The notes under the pieces: generated by a model
Seen by the model: only the letters and a program-made list of their open reading frames with translations
Told to the model about the DNA's origin: nothing
Database searches by the model: none
DNA from: Struthio camelus
Taxonomy: Eukaryota; Chordata; Aves; Struthioniformes; Struthionidae
DNA length: 64,000 bases
Direction: 5' to 3'
Assembly (NCBI RefSeq): GCF_040807025.1
Contig: NC_090942.1
Location: 40,564,911 to 40,628,910, forward strand
Program-made: the position numbers and the translations under genes
Part shown: piece by piece, positions 28,597-42,657 of the stretch
How the letters are laid out: the number at the start of each line of letters is the position of its first letter
Position numbering within the stretch: position 1 is the first letter of the stretch

Positions 28597-29480
28597 CTTG
28601 CAGTGGCTGACATGAACTGATACATGTTTACAGAGGTACGGCAGCACTTACCATGACCATGAAGCATGACTGAATAGTGGAGTCCTGGGACATTTGCCAT
28701 CAGATACTGGTTAATCTCCATACTGACGTATTTTAAGTCCTGCTTGTGTAAGCTAATGAAATCAATAGGCTCTTTCTCTTTGAAATTACAGTGTTTGTGA
28801 TAATTTTAATTATGCAGATACCAGTTACCATAACTGAAAGTTCACACTACATATGCATAAGGATGCTTTTAGTGTGGAGGTGTACCCATTCAACACGGAA
28901 GGTAAAAGTGGACAATATAAACCAAAGAGAGAGATAAATGAGAACAGACAAAAGAACTATGAACGCGAGAGAGAAGAAACAACACCTGGGGATGCCGTTC
29001 CTTAGCTGCATAGAGTTCATTGCTGTCCTGAGAGTCCATGTCGCCAGCTTTGCATGCTGCTAGCATACAACTCCCACTGACTCCCTTGCAGAAGTTTCAT
29101 GCTGCTTGTGACATTTTTGCTGTCCTCCTTCCCTCTGTTCTCCGGTTCATCTTTCTTCCTTCTTTTGTTCCTTCCCACAACCCTGCCAGGCTGGGATTTT
29201 TGCCCCCCTCTCAGTTTACAGCTTCTGAGTTCACACCCTTTTTCGTGCTCTCTCCAGAATTCTAGCAGCGACCTTTGCAGAAAAAATAAACTTAGAGATT
29301 GCGCAGTGATCAGAGAGATTATCCATATTAAGCATTCCCCTTGTGAGCATGAACAAGGGCTCATTTAAGAAACTGAGGCACTCTGCTGTAACCGGGAGAG
29401 GCATCAGCTCCCTCCTGCAATAGCAGACCTTTCATCCCTCTGCTAGATTTAATCAACCATTTGCGCCTGTCATCTCAGCA

Positions 29481-29670
29481 AGAAGCGCTTTTGCTTTCTT
29501 GGGTTTGTATGATTTAGAAATGCTGCTGCTAAATTGCCAAAACGATTGTATTTGCCTCTGTAGATAACTCACAGGGAGTTTGTATTTTCTTCCCTAGCTA
29601 ACTCACAGGGAGAAGACTTTTGCTTATCCTGGGCTTAGCATATTTTGAGCTACTACTACTAAGTAAAAGC
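29481..29670. repeat. Diverged tandem duplication, period about 129-130 bp
   Basis: AGAAG plus CTTTTGCTT followed by a TGGG-containing segment and a run of CTGCTG or CTACTA triplets ending in CTAA occurs at 29481-29532 and again at 29611-29662. A 14-bp phrase TAACTCACAGGGAG is present exactly at 29565-29578 and 29599-29612. The pattern fits an old local duplication that has since diverged. Confidence 0.6.
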
Positions 29671-31460
29671 TCACACCTATTCTTACAAGATAGAAGAACG
29701 TTAACTAAAATGTCAGAAAGGGGCATCTGCTGCTCCTTCAGAACGTTTCTCCTAGATTTTCTTCCCATCTCCATCGCCATGGGTATTAATATGATAAGGC
29801 ATGAAATCAAACTAAAAGAAGAGTCCATTAACTAGAAGATTTTACCTCAGTACAGAGGACTGTGTAAGTCAGAGATTTATTTTACATAATCACCTCTTTT
29901 TCCATCCAAGTACCACGTTGTCCCAACAAATTATACACAGGACACCATTTGTCCTATAATTTGTCTCTAAGGTAAATATTTTGACATTTTTCTTCCTTTT
30001 ATAAAACAGACATGAGGTGTTTTCAGTTAGGGCTAAAGAGGTTGCTGAGGATTCGGGAGATTCTTTTGAAGTTGGAAAAAAAGCAGTTGACAGCTCTGAT
30101 CATTTTGGCGTGGCACCAAGAATTACAAACGCGAGAAAGTCGCGTGATTGACTGTTCTTGCTGTCTTCAAATGCAAGTGTCATACTGAAGCCTTCACTCT
30201 GCTCCCATTGAGTTCTTAAGCTTTCCAGGTGCAGTGTTAAATGGGGGTGTTTCATTTCGCTTGTGGTTGTGTGCTTGTTAAATTCTTTATAATAGGAGCA
30301 GTGTCGATACGCCTGCAAGAGAACAGTCATCTTCTGAGAACCTCAGCGTTGAATTTCCCTTAAAAATTAAAGAAAAACAAACAAAACCCACCTGTAACTC
30401 GCATGTCAGTCACGGTCAGTACGGGCACATATCAGGCAATATGTGAAATCAGAGAATTATTGTAGACTTACTGCTCCTGCTAAGCACAATATAAAACATT
30501 TATAATTACTTTTACTTAAGAAGAATAACTATGGATAAAGAAACAGCTTTGATTGGATGAGAAAATTTGTTTGCTTTCCATAATGCAAAACATAACCATT
30601 TTCATTTTGTTCTATGGGCTACATTTCCCTGTTCATAGAGGCGAAAACATTCACCTACTGTTAGATTAAAACTGAGCCAGAGCACCTCCAGGCTCAAAAT
30701 ACAATTTCAGTTTTTCAGTCAACATTTCAAGTCAGGAGGCCTCAATTTAATACCAATTTTGTGTAGGTGTTACTTTGCTGCAAAAGAAGTATAAAGAACT
30801 CAATTTCTAGCCGCAGATGTTGGGAAAGCTGAAAAACTTGAAAAGAAGCTAGTGAAGATCATGGACAGGCACTGTCTCTCTGACAAAACAGTTTCTTTTT
30901 TAGGAAGCAAATTGCAGTGCAAATTTTGAGGCAGTAGAAAAGATATGTACAAATAATGTATTCGAAAAACTGTATAAGCACATTAAAATGAACCTTCCCA
31001 GAAAGTAAGGGTTGTTAGTGGGAGTCACCCCAGGTTGTTCAGTGGGTCAAAACCAGACTGGTTACATTGCCTACTGATACAGAATTGTTACTGAATAATT
31101 TTTTCAAGTATTTTTATGACGCCACGGTACCTGTGGAAGAAATGGATGATCTAACGGATAAATCTGGCAAAGCAGAATTCAAACAGTAGATTTAACACAT
31201 CTGTGGCAAACCTGCAGGCAGACGAAAGGAAACTTTCTTCTCCTAAAACCATTAATATAATTATGATTATGAAAACATATTTTCAAGACTGTTGTTTCAC
31301 TTAGACTTATCATTGGCTTACATCAAATCAGATATTTTTCAGAGGCACGTTCCTCAAAGCGGCACCCTGGAGCGGAGGAATCCGACCCTTGCGCTTCACG
31401 TTGGTAGTTTAGTGACGCAACCGTAACCTTCCACAAACAAGCGATTAGACCAGCATGTAA

Positions 31461-31747
31461 CGCCTAAGTAAGACGCATCACAAAACCCTTAGCAGCCCGA
31501 GAGGGACGGTCAGGTTTGAATTGAGGCAGGAAGCTCAGGAGCCCCTCGCCAAGGAGAGCGAGGCTCCTCTGCAGCCCAGCTCGGGGAACTTAACGCAGAA
31601 GCTTCTCTCCCGTGACCATGCAAAGGCCCGAAAGAGGACGTATACGAATACCCTCACTACGTCTGGTTTCACGACAAGTTCCACAGGGAGAAGACATCTG
31701 TGAAAATACCGATGAACTATTTGTACTGCGTTTTGCAGTGGGTATAA
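31461..31747 (+). other. Unidentified protein-like stretch in two abutting frames, possible decayed exon
   Basis: One frame is open from 31461 to 31703. A second is open from 31616 to a TAA at 31745-31747. The second frame contains EDVYEYPHYVWF followed by HDKFHREKTSV, rich in Tyr, His and Trp and with mostly C or G at third codon positions for some 20 codons, unlike nearby noise. The first frame reads plausibly up to DHAKARK at the point where the second becomes protein-like, as if one indel separated two halves of one coding region. I do not recognise the protein. No clear splice sites or start flank it. It could be a decayed retrocopy, an exon of an unknown gene, or chance. Confidence 0.2.
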
Positions 31748-34700
31748 TTTCCTTCAAACTTTACACCCTGCGTGTATGTTTTAAAATAGTCCTTGTTAAC
31801 TGCTCTTTTTGGAATGGAAAAACCTGCCTTAGTTAGTTAGTTAGATGCATTGTTTTGATTGTTTATCGCACCCAGGTCCAGCTGTTTACTGTTTCGAGTT
31901 TTGTCTTGAAGAGTTGCTCATTTGAGGTCTCCTATATGATTGTTTATCTGTCAAGGTAAGAAAAAACTCAGTCTTGTGAAAAAATGTACATTATGAATAA
32001 CACTTCTGATGCTTTTTGTTGTTTGCATGCAACTGCTTTCTCTAGTTTCATTTTCCATCTGGTTGCCCTAGTGCTCTGGCATAGGCTTTGTGAGCTCTGT
32101 ACCAAACCAATTATATTCATACTAAGACAGCAACGTCCTTTTTCTCCCTGACTTTCAGATTCAGCCCTTGTTCTCTTTAAATCCTATTTTTATACTAGAA
32201 AAATGTGTCCTTGCATTGTAGCAAGTGCTACCAGCAGCATAATTGGGCTGAGGAACACAGTTATATACATGCCAGTGAGATATAATAAAAACACCAGAGT
32301 TCTTTTTGCACTGCTTCCCTATTAGAGCCAATGTTGTAATAAAGGAGCAAGTATTTCTGGTTTAGGCAGCTCCAGATAGAAAAGCAATTTTTTTGGCTTG
32401 CAAGATGAAACGACTTAGGCTGTTTTCCTTCATTTTCTTTTGTGTGACGTTTACATGTAAGAAGTTGTGAATGACACCAGTATTCTTCTCGAACACAATC
32501 CAACACTTGACACCTCAAGTTCTGGTTTTAATTTGGCTATGAATTACCGCAGAAACAAAAGTCCATACATGTCCAAAATTATCTCAAAGAAAGTTATGAC
32601 CCTCATGGAATGCAGTAGCTGCCACAGCTGTATTTCAATATACACTGGACAATAAAATAGCACACATGGGAAGGTTTGCATCTTTTATGCTTACTTGTGG
32701 AATTACTTCCTTGGAGAGATTCAAGAGTGAAATCTTCCCAGAGAGATTCAACTTGTCTTTGAAATGCAATATCAAATCAGAGGATTAATTTATTTACAGC
32801 TCTGTGATTTTTTTTTCAATATACAGGAAAGAGGTTTTGTAACAGGTCTTAGGCTTGTCTAAAACAAATCTCTTTATTTCAGATCTCCAGTATTTAGGGC
32901 CCTTTCCAAAGTTTATTGGACTTAATAGCATGACTCATTTCAGAACAAGCCCTTATCTTCAGAACACCAGAACAACGTAAATATCTGTGCAGAGGAGTGT
33001 GGCATATTTTGTTTATATAGGATACATATAAGAAGAATATATTCTATTTCTATATATATCTGAAATACACATGTATTCTATATATAATGCAAGTCTCCAT
33101 TCTAACACAGTTCCTGTGTAAATGAAGGGAAGTCATTTGGTCTATCTGTTCCTCAGCTTTCTATTTGGAAATGGGAACCATATTACTATCTTAACCCCTG
33201 GAATATTAGGAGATTAGAAACAGCAGATTATTTTGGGGTGCTCTAGTATTATGGGGAAAAGAGTCAGGTAAAAAATTTGATGAAGAAAATGAGTTCGGAA
33301 GAAATATTAAGAGGGACAAAAAGTCTCTGAAGTGGAGAAGTGCAAGCAGATGGAAAAAGCATTATGCAAATGCGTGATTCATAGTTTTCCTAAACAAACA
33401 ATTTGACCTGAAAAATCTAAATTTGGAATTTGGCCACAACACAGATGCATGCCAAAGGCCGGATCCTTACTTACTTGTTGGAATGCTCTTTAAAATCTCA
33501 CAAAGAAGCCTATTGATCTGGAGATTTGTAAGATCCCACTTCAGTTCATTTGGCCGTTCAACTTTAGTTATAGTGCCATCTACTGTAGTAATAGCCACAA
33601 ATACATTATTATTAGCCCAGATATATTACCAAATTTCTCTATTCTGATCTTGTTTTCCAATTATTTTCCACTGTAGTTGTAATCAAATCAAGCTGAGTTT
33701 GGGAGGATTCAAAATAATGCCAGGCATGAATATAAACAGAAGGAACATCCAGACTTATAATAACGTACTTAGATTGCACTATTAGGAAACCAGGTAAACC
33801 TGTGAACTGCCATGAAGACTTTCTCAAAGCATGTAACTCTTGCTCTAGAGATCAGGGTGGCCAAAAAAGCCAGTCTTTAAATACCGAAATAAGAAGGAGA
33901 TTTTCCTGCTGTCTGGTTTTCCCATATATGGCAGATTTGGAGTTCTCACAGCTTGTTTTGAAACTTCTGAGTGGCTGCTGGTGAAGACGATGCCCCACTA
34001 GATGAACTGCGCCTCTGCCCCACTGCAAGAGGGATTTTTCGGATCTGCGCTCTATGAAAAATGCTTTCTGCTCTAACCCTACCCACCAGAAAGATGCTAC
34101 GAGTAGAACTTTTTGCATATCTGTTGGAGCAGGGACACAGACTAGCACCTTTCAATATATATTCTCCCAAAACGCAATGAGCACGAGTGAAATATTACCG
34201 AAGCACTGGGGACATTAACAGTGTATACTGACTGAGATCTCAAAGACGCACTTGAGGGTAAAAACCTTGCCCTACTGCAGACATTTGCGACAGGATGGAG
34301 GGACTGATGCTAGCTGGAGAGCGTTCCCCTGGTTCAAGCCATGTAGAGACAGCTGCGGCGCTGCCTCCAGAGAGCCTTTCACCTATCTGGTTGGAGACAT
34401 CAACAGCTCTTAGGACGGGGACGATCAACACCCTACAGAGTTTGTAGCCTGTGTGTTCGTTGTGCCGCTGTAGTCCAAACAGCCCTGCAGAGTAGTTAAT
34501 GAGATATAATTATCTCATTTTTCTACCTGCTCATTAGCCCAAAAGTAGGTATGATCCAGTGACCCTCTACACTGATGCAGATGTGTTATTACATCACATA
34601 CCACGGTGAAGAAAACAGTGCTGACATCACATCTGTGTCAGGCTTTAGTTGCCTAAATATAACGAAAGAAGCTTCATCCTGAAGAGTGAGTGAACGTTTG

Positions 34701-36265
34701 TACTCTCTAATTTCTACTCACACGCCAGGCAACATCTACTAATTCACTTAACCTATAGTCAGGTAACATTTCATATCTTTCTAAAAACCTTTGCGTACGC
34801 TAACAAGTAAAGTCAGGAGGATTCACAACTGAAATACACCTTGTTGCCCCACTGAACGTTGAGTTCAGTACGTGAGATGATCCTGCTTTGTGTCGCAGGC
34901 TGACGGAGCTCGATTGCTTTCTTCATTTCACCACCTACTTCTTTAAAACGGTCTGTTCTTTCTGCTGATTTCTGAGATCATTTTGCAGCTGACACTTGCA
35001 GTGCAAAGACAGAGGAGATTTACGGCTGGTTAATTCTCTCTTTTCAGTCAACTGCATTGTATGCCCTTCTCCTTTTTACTTGTATTGTGACTGGTTCCCC
35101 TGTTGGGATTTTTATTGAGCAACGGAAAACAAATCTTAAAGAAACCCATGATATTATAGTTCACGGAAAGGTCATCTAATATAAAGTCTAGCGCAAGTTA
35201 ATTGTGTCCCAGATTGGGACTTCATAAGAATTTCATTCCGTATCAGTCAGTTCAGTTTGATACCAGGCATTTAAATAAGACTACGTGAAAACACTTCACT
35301 GTTTGAAGCTGCTCTTCTCTGAAAGTCCTTTGTTCAATAAATTTATAGCTGAATAAAGCTGGTTATTTTTCACTAGGTATAACAGCAGAACGTCTCGAAA
35401 AAAACTTCAGTGAACGAAAAGGCAGACTAAGGTGCTACACAAGGTCAGAGTTTCGCAGTTGTTTTAAACTGGTGTAAACTAGAGTTGCTGCTGAAAACGG
35501 ACGCCCTCCCCGTCCCTGACCCAGCAGCCCCTGCCCGTCTCTGCACGGTCCCCTGCTCCCATCTGTTCACACAAAGGCTCACGCGGCCTCATGTTAACTT
35601 TAGTCTTTTTACCAAGGTCGTTTCAAGCCAGATCACTACTCTGATCTTAACAAAAGTGAATGTAATTCCAAGGAGTTAAAAACTGTCCAACTTGAGGACA
35701 GTTCTTGAGGACAGGTCTTGAGGTATTTAGAAGATGGATCAACACATGGGGGCTTTAGTCAGAAAAGAAATGGGTTGGGCTTCTGGTTTACTGCTCAGGT
35801 CAGAGTGACTCCGTCAGCGACCAGTAAAACCCATAAAAACCCGTAAAAGCCATAAAAGCTGTTGCAGTTCAAGTCTACGACATTATAAAATGGTAATACT
35901 TAAGCCTTCCACGTTCCAGTTTGGGGCAGAGAATGTCACGGGGAGTGTATGCCAATGGACTGCAATGCTGATGTCCCTGATGAAAAAAACCTGAAAGAAA
36001 AGAGTTTCTCATCATAGTTGTTCATTTTTAGTTGCCATAGAAACATCTGTTAGAGCCATTTTGTATCTGGCTGACAAACCTCACATTTTCTGACCCTGCT
36101 TTTCTGATTTCTCTTGCTTGCCTTTCTTTTTCCTTTCATGTCTGATTTTTTCTTCACTGCAAAATGACTGGCAGACTTCAAATCTCTTCCACCTAAACCA
36201 CAAATACAAATATATTATTTTCATCCCTAAAACTATCCGTTGTTCCTAATATGTATGTGCTTGGT

Positions 36266-36342
36266 ACATAATTAGTACACACAATATTGAGTGCATACAT
36301 AGTAAGTACATAGAATACAAACAATAAGTACATAAATGTTAT
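36266..36342. repeat. Degenerate AGTACATA-type repeat
   Basis: Variants of TAGTACA and AAGTACATA recur through this AT-rich stretch, for example AGTAAGTACATAGAATAC and then AATAAGTACATAAATG. A low-complexity relic with no evident function. Confidence 0.5.
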
Positions 36343-39300
36343 CTATCTCTAGTGAAAAAAACAAACAAAAAGAATAAAAATGCAGACACAAAATAAAACT
36401 TCAGTTATACATACTTTTCCTTTCCTTTCCATTGCTAAAAGTTGAGTATCCAATTACTATTGGAATTATATCACCCTTTCAGTGAATCTAATATAGATTC
36501 CCAGCTATCTTAACCCTAGTTTGCTCATCTTAAGTCGTCCCAGCTGGGTTATAAATGCAAGAGTCTGTATTTACATATGTGCATTTAAAATTAGTTAAAT
36601 TATAGGGTTTGATTGAATAGTGAGATTGTAAGATTGTTGTAATTGTTTTCACGCAATGAAGAGTTCTTCCAATATTTCTGAAATTTTCTAATTCTTTTTT
36701 TCTGCTTTAATCACGATACTTTTGGACCTCATACCACCAGGCATAGAAAATCAATGCTTTTAAAGGCGTCCACTCATTTTGAGTGGTGAAAATATGTAAA
36801 GGGGCTAAATTCCATCAGCTCTTATTGGCTTCAGCTAATACTGTAGTGGCTAGCACTCTAGGTATTAGGTTCTCACAAATTCAGTACATGCTTCTGGAAA
36901 TTTGAACCCAAATATCTCTTGTTGATTAAAGTAAATATCATGGCATACTTAGCTAACTTACAGAGAGAGAAAGTTAGTGAATATATATTAACATTTGCAG
37001 AGTATATAATAAACTCAGGTTTAAAGTATTAGGAAATGCAAAATAATTATGAGTACTTTGTGTATTTTCTGAAACACATAATGAAACTGATTCAGAATGA
37101 TGCCTTCCAGACCAGAAGTTAAACACTACCTATGAAATTTTTTGGTTCCTAAGATATTCCTAAAATCCCTAACGAAATATCCTTGGTGCGACTACAGAAT
37201 AGTTTTCTCCCACTAAACAGTTAATGGCAAAAGCATGTTCTACTTAGAAAAGTGAAAAACAACGCTAAAGCACTCCTTGAGAACCGCCTTGAAAAATGCG
37301 AGTTTGCTCTACTGCAAGTATTCTGGTGCTAGTTGTGATGGTCAGGTCCATGGTGCATACAGCTTGCAGGAAATCCTCTCCTGGATTCTGCTTAAATGCT
37401 TCCTTTAGCTGCCTCTAAAGATAAGCCAGTGTAAGGGAACAAATGCAATCAGTGCACGCATAATGGTGATTGCTGGCATGAGCAGGGCTTGCCAGCTCCT
37501 CCTCTGGGGCAAGTCCCCTCCACCGCCAACCATAGGGTAGCGAGCAGCTGCTCTGAGTGTTGCTAGGTGGGATAACAGTGTAGTGATTTCTCTGGGCTGC
37601 GCCCTCGAGACCAGCTGCCCCAGCTCTCCAAGCAGGCCAAGCCCTAGGGCACCCTGTTGTGACCCTCCAAACGGCCACGCCGCTGCTGCCTCTGCAGCTG
37701 GGGGCTGCGGACACATGGCAGGGTCATGAGCCGCGTGCAAAACTTCCCTGCCGCCATCTCCTTCGCTCCCAAGTGCGTACTGCTTCAGCCCCTCCGTTTC
37801 ACACCTTCTCTGTCCTTCCTTCCTTCTCTCCCACCACCCCACGATGGTGCTGGCGCGCGGCAGGGGGAAGCCGGGGTATTGCTCTGCACACCGTGCTCTG
37901 AGCCAGCTGGGTATCTAGGACAGCCTGATCCATGCGCTCACAGCAGAGAGAGTGCAGAGCAGTCCGTGCTTTTGGTAGGGCACGGTGTTTCTTTAGGACT
38001 GGGTAAAACTATATCCTGATAGCCCCCTTCCTCTCCCTTGCACTTCCAGCCAACCTCTACCCACTCCCCAAACCTCCTTCTTCCCAGCTGTGGACACACT
38101 CACCCAAATCTTGACTTGTTTTTTACCTCTCCTGCCTGCGCTCTGCTCTCCTCTTCCCCCAATCCCTTTTTTTCTACAGCTCAGTGTTGGATAATGGCCC
38201 AAATCACCCAGAGCCAGTATATAGGGCTGTGTGTTTGACCCCAGAGTGCGCATGCAAATCAAGGGTGTGAAAACGCTGGAAGAGTCTTTCCAGAGTTGTG
38301 GCAACAGCTTTTGTGACAGGCATTGTAGCAAAAAAGACGCAGAAGAAATGGCTTAAAGGCTTATAATTTGGATGCAGACAAAGTGCTCCAGCTCAGGAGC
38401 CTTTCTGGGATCTAGCAGAGCAATCTAGCAGAGCTGTGTAGATGTAGCTGAGGACCAGTGTCAGACGGGTTGGCATGTTGTTTGAGTAACGTGTTACCTT
38501 CTAGTTCCAGACTTAATTCTGCTTATTTATGGCATAGTAACTATTGAAATTGCCATTCCTGAAATCTGGAAGTGTATAATTTTCAAAAACAAACCCGACC
38601 ATTGTGGGTTGTCTTGTCTGGACTTCTAAATAGTTGAGCTGTAAAGAGAAGAAGCCTGGGGAACAGCGTTGTGTCGGCCTGTGCTCCAAAACGCTGAGGC
38701 AGTTGCAATGCATGAGTGAATCGTGAAGACTTTTTTTCAAATTCAGAATAATTCTTGATAACAGAAGTAAACAGAAATCAAAAAAAGAAAAATGCACAAA
38801 ACCCTATGCAGTTAAGTTACGCCAGAGCTCAAATACTTTGAAAAATCAACAACATCTGAAAGTAGTTTAGATAGTGCTTTTCCTTTGTTTGCATATGCAT
38901 ATAGCGCATTCAAAGAAGGATCTGTTTAATGCATTTAACGTATTTAACAGGTTTCAGCCAATTTAGAAGAGGAGATTAATTGCAGAAAGGTATTGCAAAG
39001 AACAGGTTAGTGCTGAACGTAAGGGTAAAAATAAAGTTAAGGAGAGAGGTTTTTAAACAAATAGAAAGTGAAGCTATCCAAATAAACAGTGAGTGATCTA
39101 AAGCTGAAAATTTGATTTCATAGTTTTCTCGAGCCAACTGAGCCTTCCGATTAATGGCTTATAAGGCAGTGGATTCAAATTGGACAATTGAAGTTATTAC
39201 CATCCCTTGCTCTGTACTTACCTTCCTGCCTTGAGGGTTGGGAAATCCACACTATTAGTGAATCAGCTCCTGATTCCCTGCAATTTTCAACCCGCCTCCG

Positions 39301-42300
39301 AATCACTGAGTGAAGAGCTGAACCAACAGAACGAGTAGACTGACGGACAAAAGAAAAGAAGGAAAAAGTAGGAAAAAAAAAAGAGATGGAACTCTATACT
39401 TATGTGCATGAGCCCAAAACAATTGAATACCTACAAAAAGAGGAACCTGGGCAAGAAATGAGTTATACAAATACTTTCCTACACAGTTGAGTCAGTAGGA
39501 GGTCTTGCAGATGCTCTTAGGATTTAGTTTCATGCTACACTTAACCCAATCTAACCGTGGGCTGCAGCCAGAAGAGGAGGTATTTACTGCCCCTTTCCCT
39601 GCACAGGCTGTGCCACTACCTCTTTTGGAATGAGAACATGATGATCCCTTTCCTTGTCAACCTGCAATTACATTAGCGTTAACATAACATGAAATTTCAG
39701 CCTTCTAAAACAAGGACACAAGCAAGGAGTTGTGCCTATTTGCCACCTCATTTGGGACATGCTTCTTCCTCACTCTGCTGTCTGAGCAGTTTTATGTGCT
39801 AAGGCACTTCAGTGGAAGAGACAATTTCTTACAGTTTGGAATGCACAGACTTTTACCATTTGGATACTTTTATTGGGAGAAAAACAATAAAAGAGCATGC
39901 CCAGTGGCTCCAGGCAGCTTTGGCAAGATCGAAAGCTTCAGGGCTACGACTAAACAAACAAAACATATATTCAATGCAATGGGACTAACAAAGCTAGGAC
40001 GTAAGTTTATACAACACCACATACAGGTAGATCTCAAGTAAGCTGCTTTTGAGCACTATCCTGATTACACAGCACTTTCTGGAATCATTTCTCATCTTTT
40101 CACTTTGTTGTCTGTAACATTACTGCGTGAGCAGCTTAGTCTGATACTAAGATGAAAAGTGTGTTGGAAAGTTCCTTTATCATTCTTCGTCTTCACTCCT
40201 CAGGGAAATTTCTAACATATATTTATTTTTTTAATTTAAAAATATATTTTTGCTGTGTTCATGGTAGAAAAAATAGAATATTTTCAAAATTGGGATTATA
40301 TTGAAGCTGGTTCTGCCACTTTTACCTGAAGCCCGACGTTTAAAGGTATTTTGAAGTAATGACATACAAACAAAGATGAGGGGAAAGCATTCTCCTCCCC
40401 TCCGTCTTGCAGCTGTTAACATACTAGTAGAAGAGGCACTGAAAGGCCTCAGAGAGGCAAGCACAGAGAGGCTTGTGGGCTAGCAGTGCATGCTTCATGA
40501 GGTTCAGAGCACCCACAGTTGCTTCTGTATTCAAGATCAGGATTATACTTTCTGTCATTACAACAGAAGAGACCAGTGAAACAACATACAAATGAACAGG
40601 CTCTTGTGGATCAATGTGAAACATGAGCTTAAAGTATAGACCACTTTCCCAGGTATAGTCGCCAGCGTCCTGGCTTCCTCCTGCTTTTGATATCTAGCAA
40701 GAGCTGGAGATGGAAGAGTATCCGATGGTGTGAAAGAGGAACTTGAGCAAGACATTAGCTTATCTGCCACCATTTGCTCTCATGTTACCCTCCGGCTTTG
40801 GAAATTGTGCAATTACTTCCTATTCCATGGCTTTTACTGTCCCAAACAAAGCTTATGAGGGCTCTTGTCCCAGACCACGCTGCACCACAAATATTCTTTC
40901 ATAATTACATTTCTTTTTCAGCCCATTCTCTGCCTCAGTCTTTTGAATTTTACTGGGAGGAGGCAGTGAATGGTATACATAATTTTGATGTATACAAAAT
41001 AGAAAGCATTAACATTTTCATCAGAGTTGATCAATTGTTAAGTTGCTCCATGGAGAGATAATAATTCACAAAGATGCTATTGCTGACCACAAGAAAGTTG
41101 AAGACATATTTAGTGAGTCTGCTCATGAAGAAAATGAAAACACAGCAGAAAGTAAATAGAACAGCTTGCATAATGTTTACAGTCTCCTACACTGTTTACA
41201 GAATTTGCTTAATGATATGTATGCAAGAATAAAAATAATCACAGTATATTCTGTAGAGGTCTGCATGCAATAAATCCAGCCAGTGCAACTGTTTAGAAAA
41301 GCTCCAAGGTGGTAATGCCTCTTGAACCCAGAACACAGCATAGAGGGCCCTACGGGTCTCAGTGATGACCCTTCCTTATCTTACAGAGCAAAGAAGAGGC
41401 AAAGTCTTTTCCTGCCTCTTCAAAGACTCCTGACAGGGTCCTTCCAATGCTACTGATCCCTCAGGTGGTTTCTGAGGTGAGCGGAATGACTTCCCCATTC
41501 ATATTTAATTTCTTTGCCCTTTTATTAAACATCATTACAATCTATGCATAACTTTCCTAAGATACCCAGATGCATATAAAACACCCAACTGCACACAGCC
41601 TAGTGTCTCCTATGAATTCTTATCCGATCATTAGGACAGCAAGGGGTAAGTTGTCTTGACCTCAGTAACTTTGTGCAGCACAGCCAGATGGGCAAAACTA
41701 TTAAGTGCCATAGTCACTAAATCATTTCATCATGAAGCAAATCTGTGAACCCTTTTAGATTTCAATGCTGTAATAGTATCTGTATGCACAGTGACAAATC
41801 CAGAGGAAAAGCCAATCTTCCTTGCAAAACCAATGGATCATTTCATCCACACATGACCTATACAGTCGTAGACGTGAACTGGTATTTAGATTTTTTTTTT
41901 TAATTTAATTTTTTAAATTTGCGATTATCAGTTGGGAAACAGCACTAAAAGTTCAGGCAGGGGGGTTTGTTTGTTTAACTACCCTCTCTAACATGTTTCT
42001 TCAGCTGATACCTCCGCTCTTGCAAAGGCTAACGGACCTGCTAGTTCCTCTATAACCAGGAAACTCCCAGTGCGTTTGCGAGCAGACTCCCTGCCTGAAG
42101 GCGTCTGCCTTCCCGAGTCACTGACATCAGGAATGATACCAGAGGCCTGTCCCTCGTATAGTTTAACGTGCCACGAGCTGGATAAGAACCCCCGGGACTA
42201 GCCCTTCAGCAGCTCCTAGGTGCCCCAGCAGACCCGCTTGCCGCGGTCCTCTGCTGTTTCCGCTCTTTGCTGGTCCGTCCGCCTTTCCTTCCAGGGGGGC

Positions 42301-42599
42301 GGCACGCACCCGAGGCGGGAAGTCAGGCCGGGCTGCAACACGCAACCCCGGCCCAGCCGCCGCCAAGCAGCCCCAGGCACGGGGAAAGACCTTCCGGAGC
42401 AGCCCGAAATTACCACTGAAGCATCTTTACTGCTTGCAGCTATGGTTTCACCTTGTTTTAATTCCGCCCCAGCCACGTCAGCTTGGGTGCGGTAACATCA
42501 CCGTTCTTCCGCCGCCGGCCGCAACAGGAAAACCCGGCGGGCGCCCAGTGGCGGGGGGCCGGCAGGACGGGCAGCGCCGCTCCCCCCCCCGCCGCCCCG

Positions 42600-42641
42600 G
42601 CCCCGGCCCCAACGGCCGCCGCCCCGGCCCCAACGGCCGCC
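42600..42641. repeat. Perfect 21-bp GC-rich tandem duplication in the promoter
   Basis: Two identical 21-bp units (42600-42620 and 42621-42641) containing CCCCGGCCCCAACGGCCG lie directly upstream of the first ETS site. Doubling of a promoter segment could double protein-binding sites, but this is inference. Confidence 0.92.
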
Positions 42642-42657
42642 GCCACTTCTGCGGCGG

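Larger units (their letters stand above)
28597..42224. other. Intergenic DNA upstream of CPSF6, no gene recognised
   Basis: About 13.6 kb of mostly AT-rich sequence between the last CR1 fragment and the CPSF6 CpG island. Locally GC-richer pieces occur at 31,365-31,700 and 37,480-37,900. The latter carries a 145-codon minus-strand frame with no recognisable domain. A purine-rich tract lies at about 39,350-39,388. No RNA gene or splice-coherent exon set was found. Confidence 0.5.

Noticed and set aside
37405-37842. 145-codon minus-strand frame in a GC-richer patch
   Set aside because: Low-complexity Ala/Gly/Arg composition and overlapping frames on both strands point to base composition, not coding.
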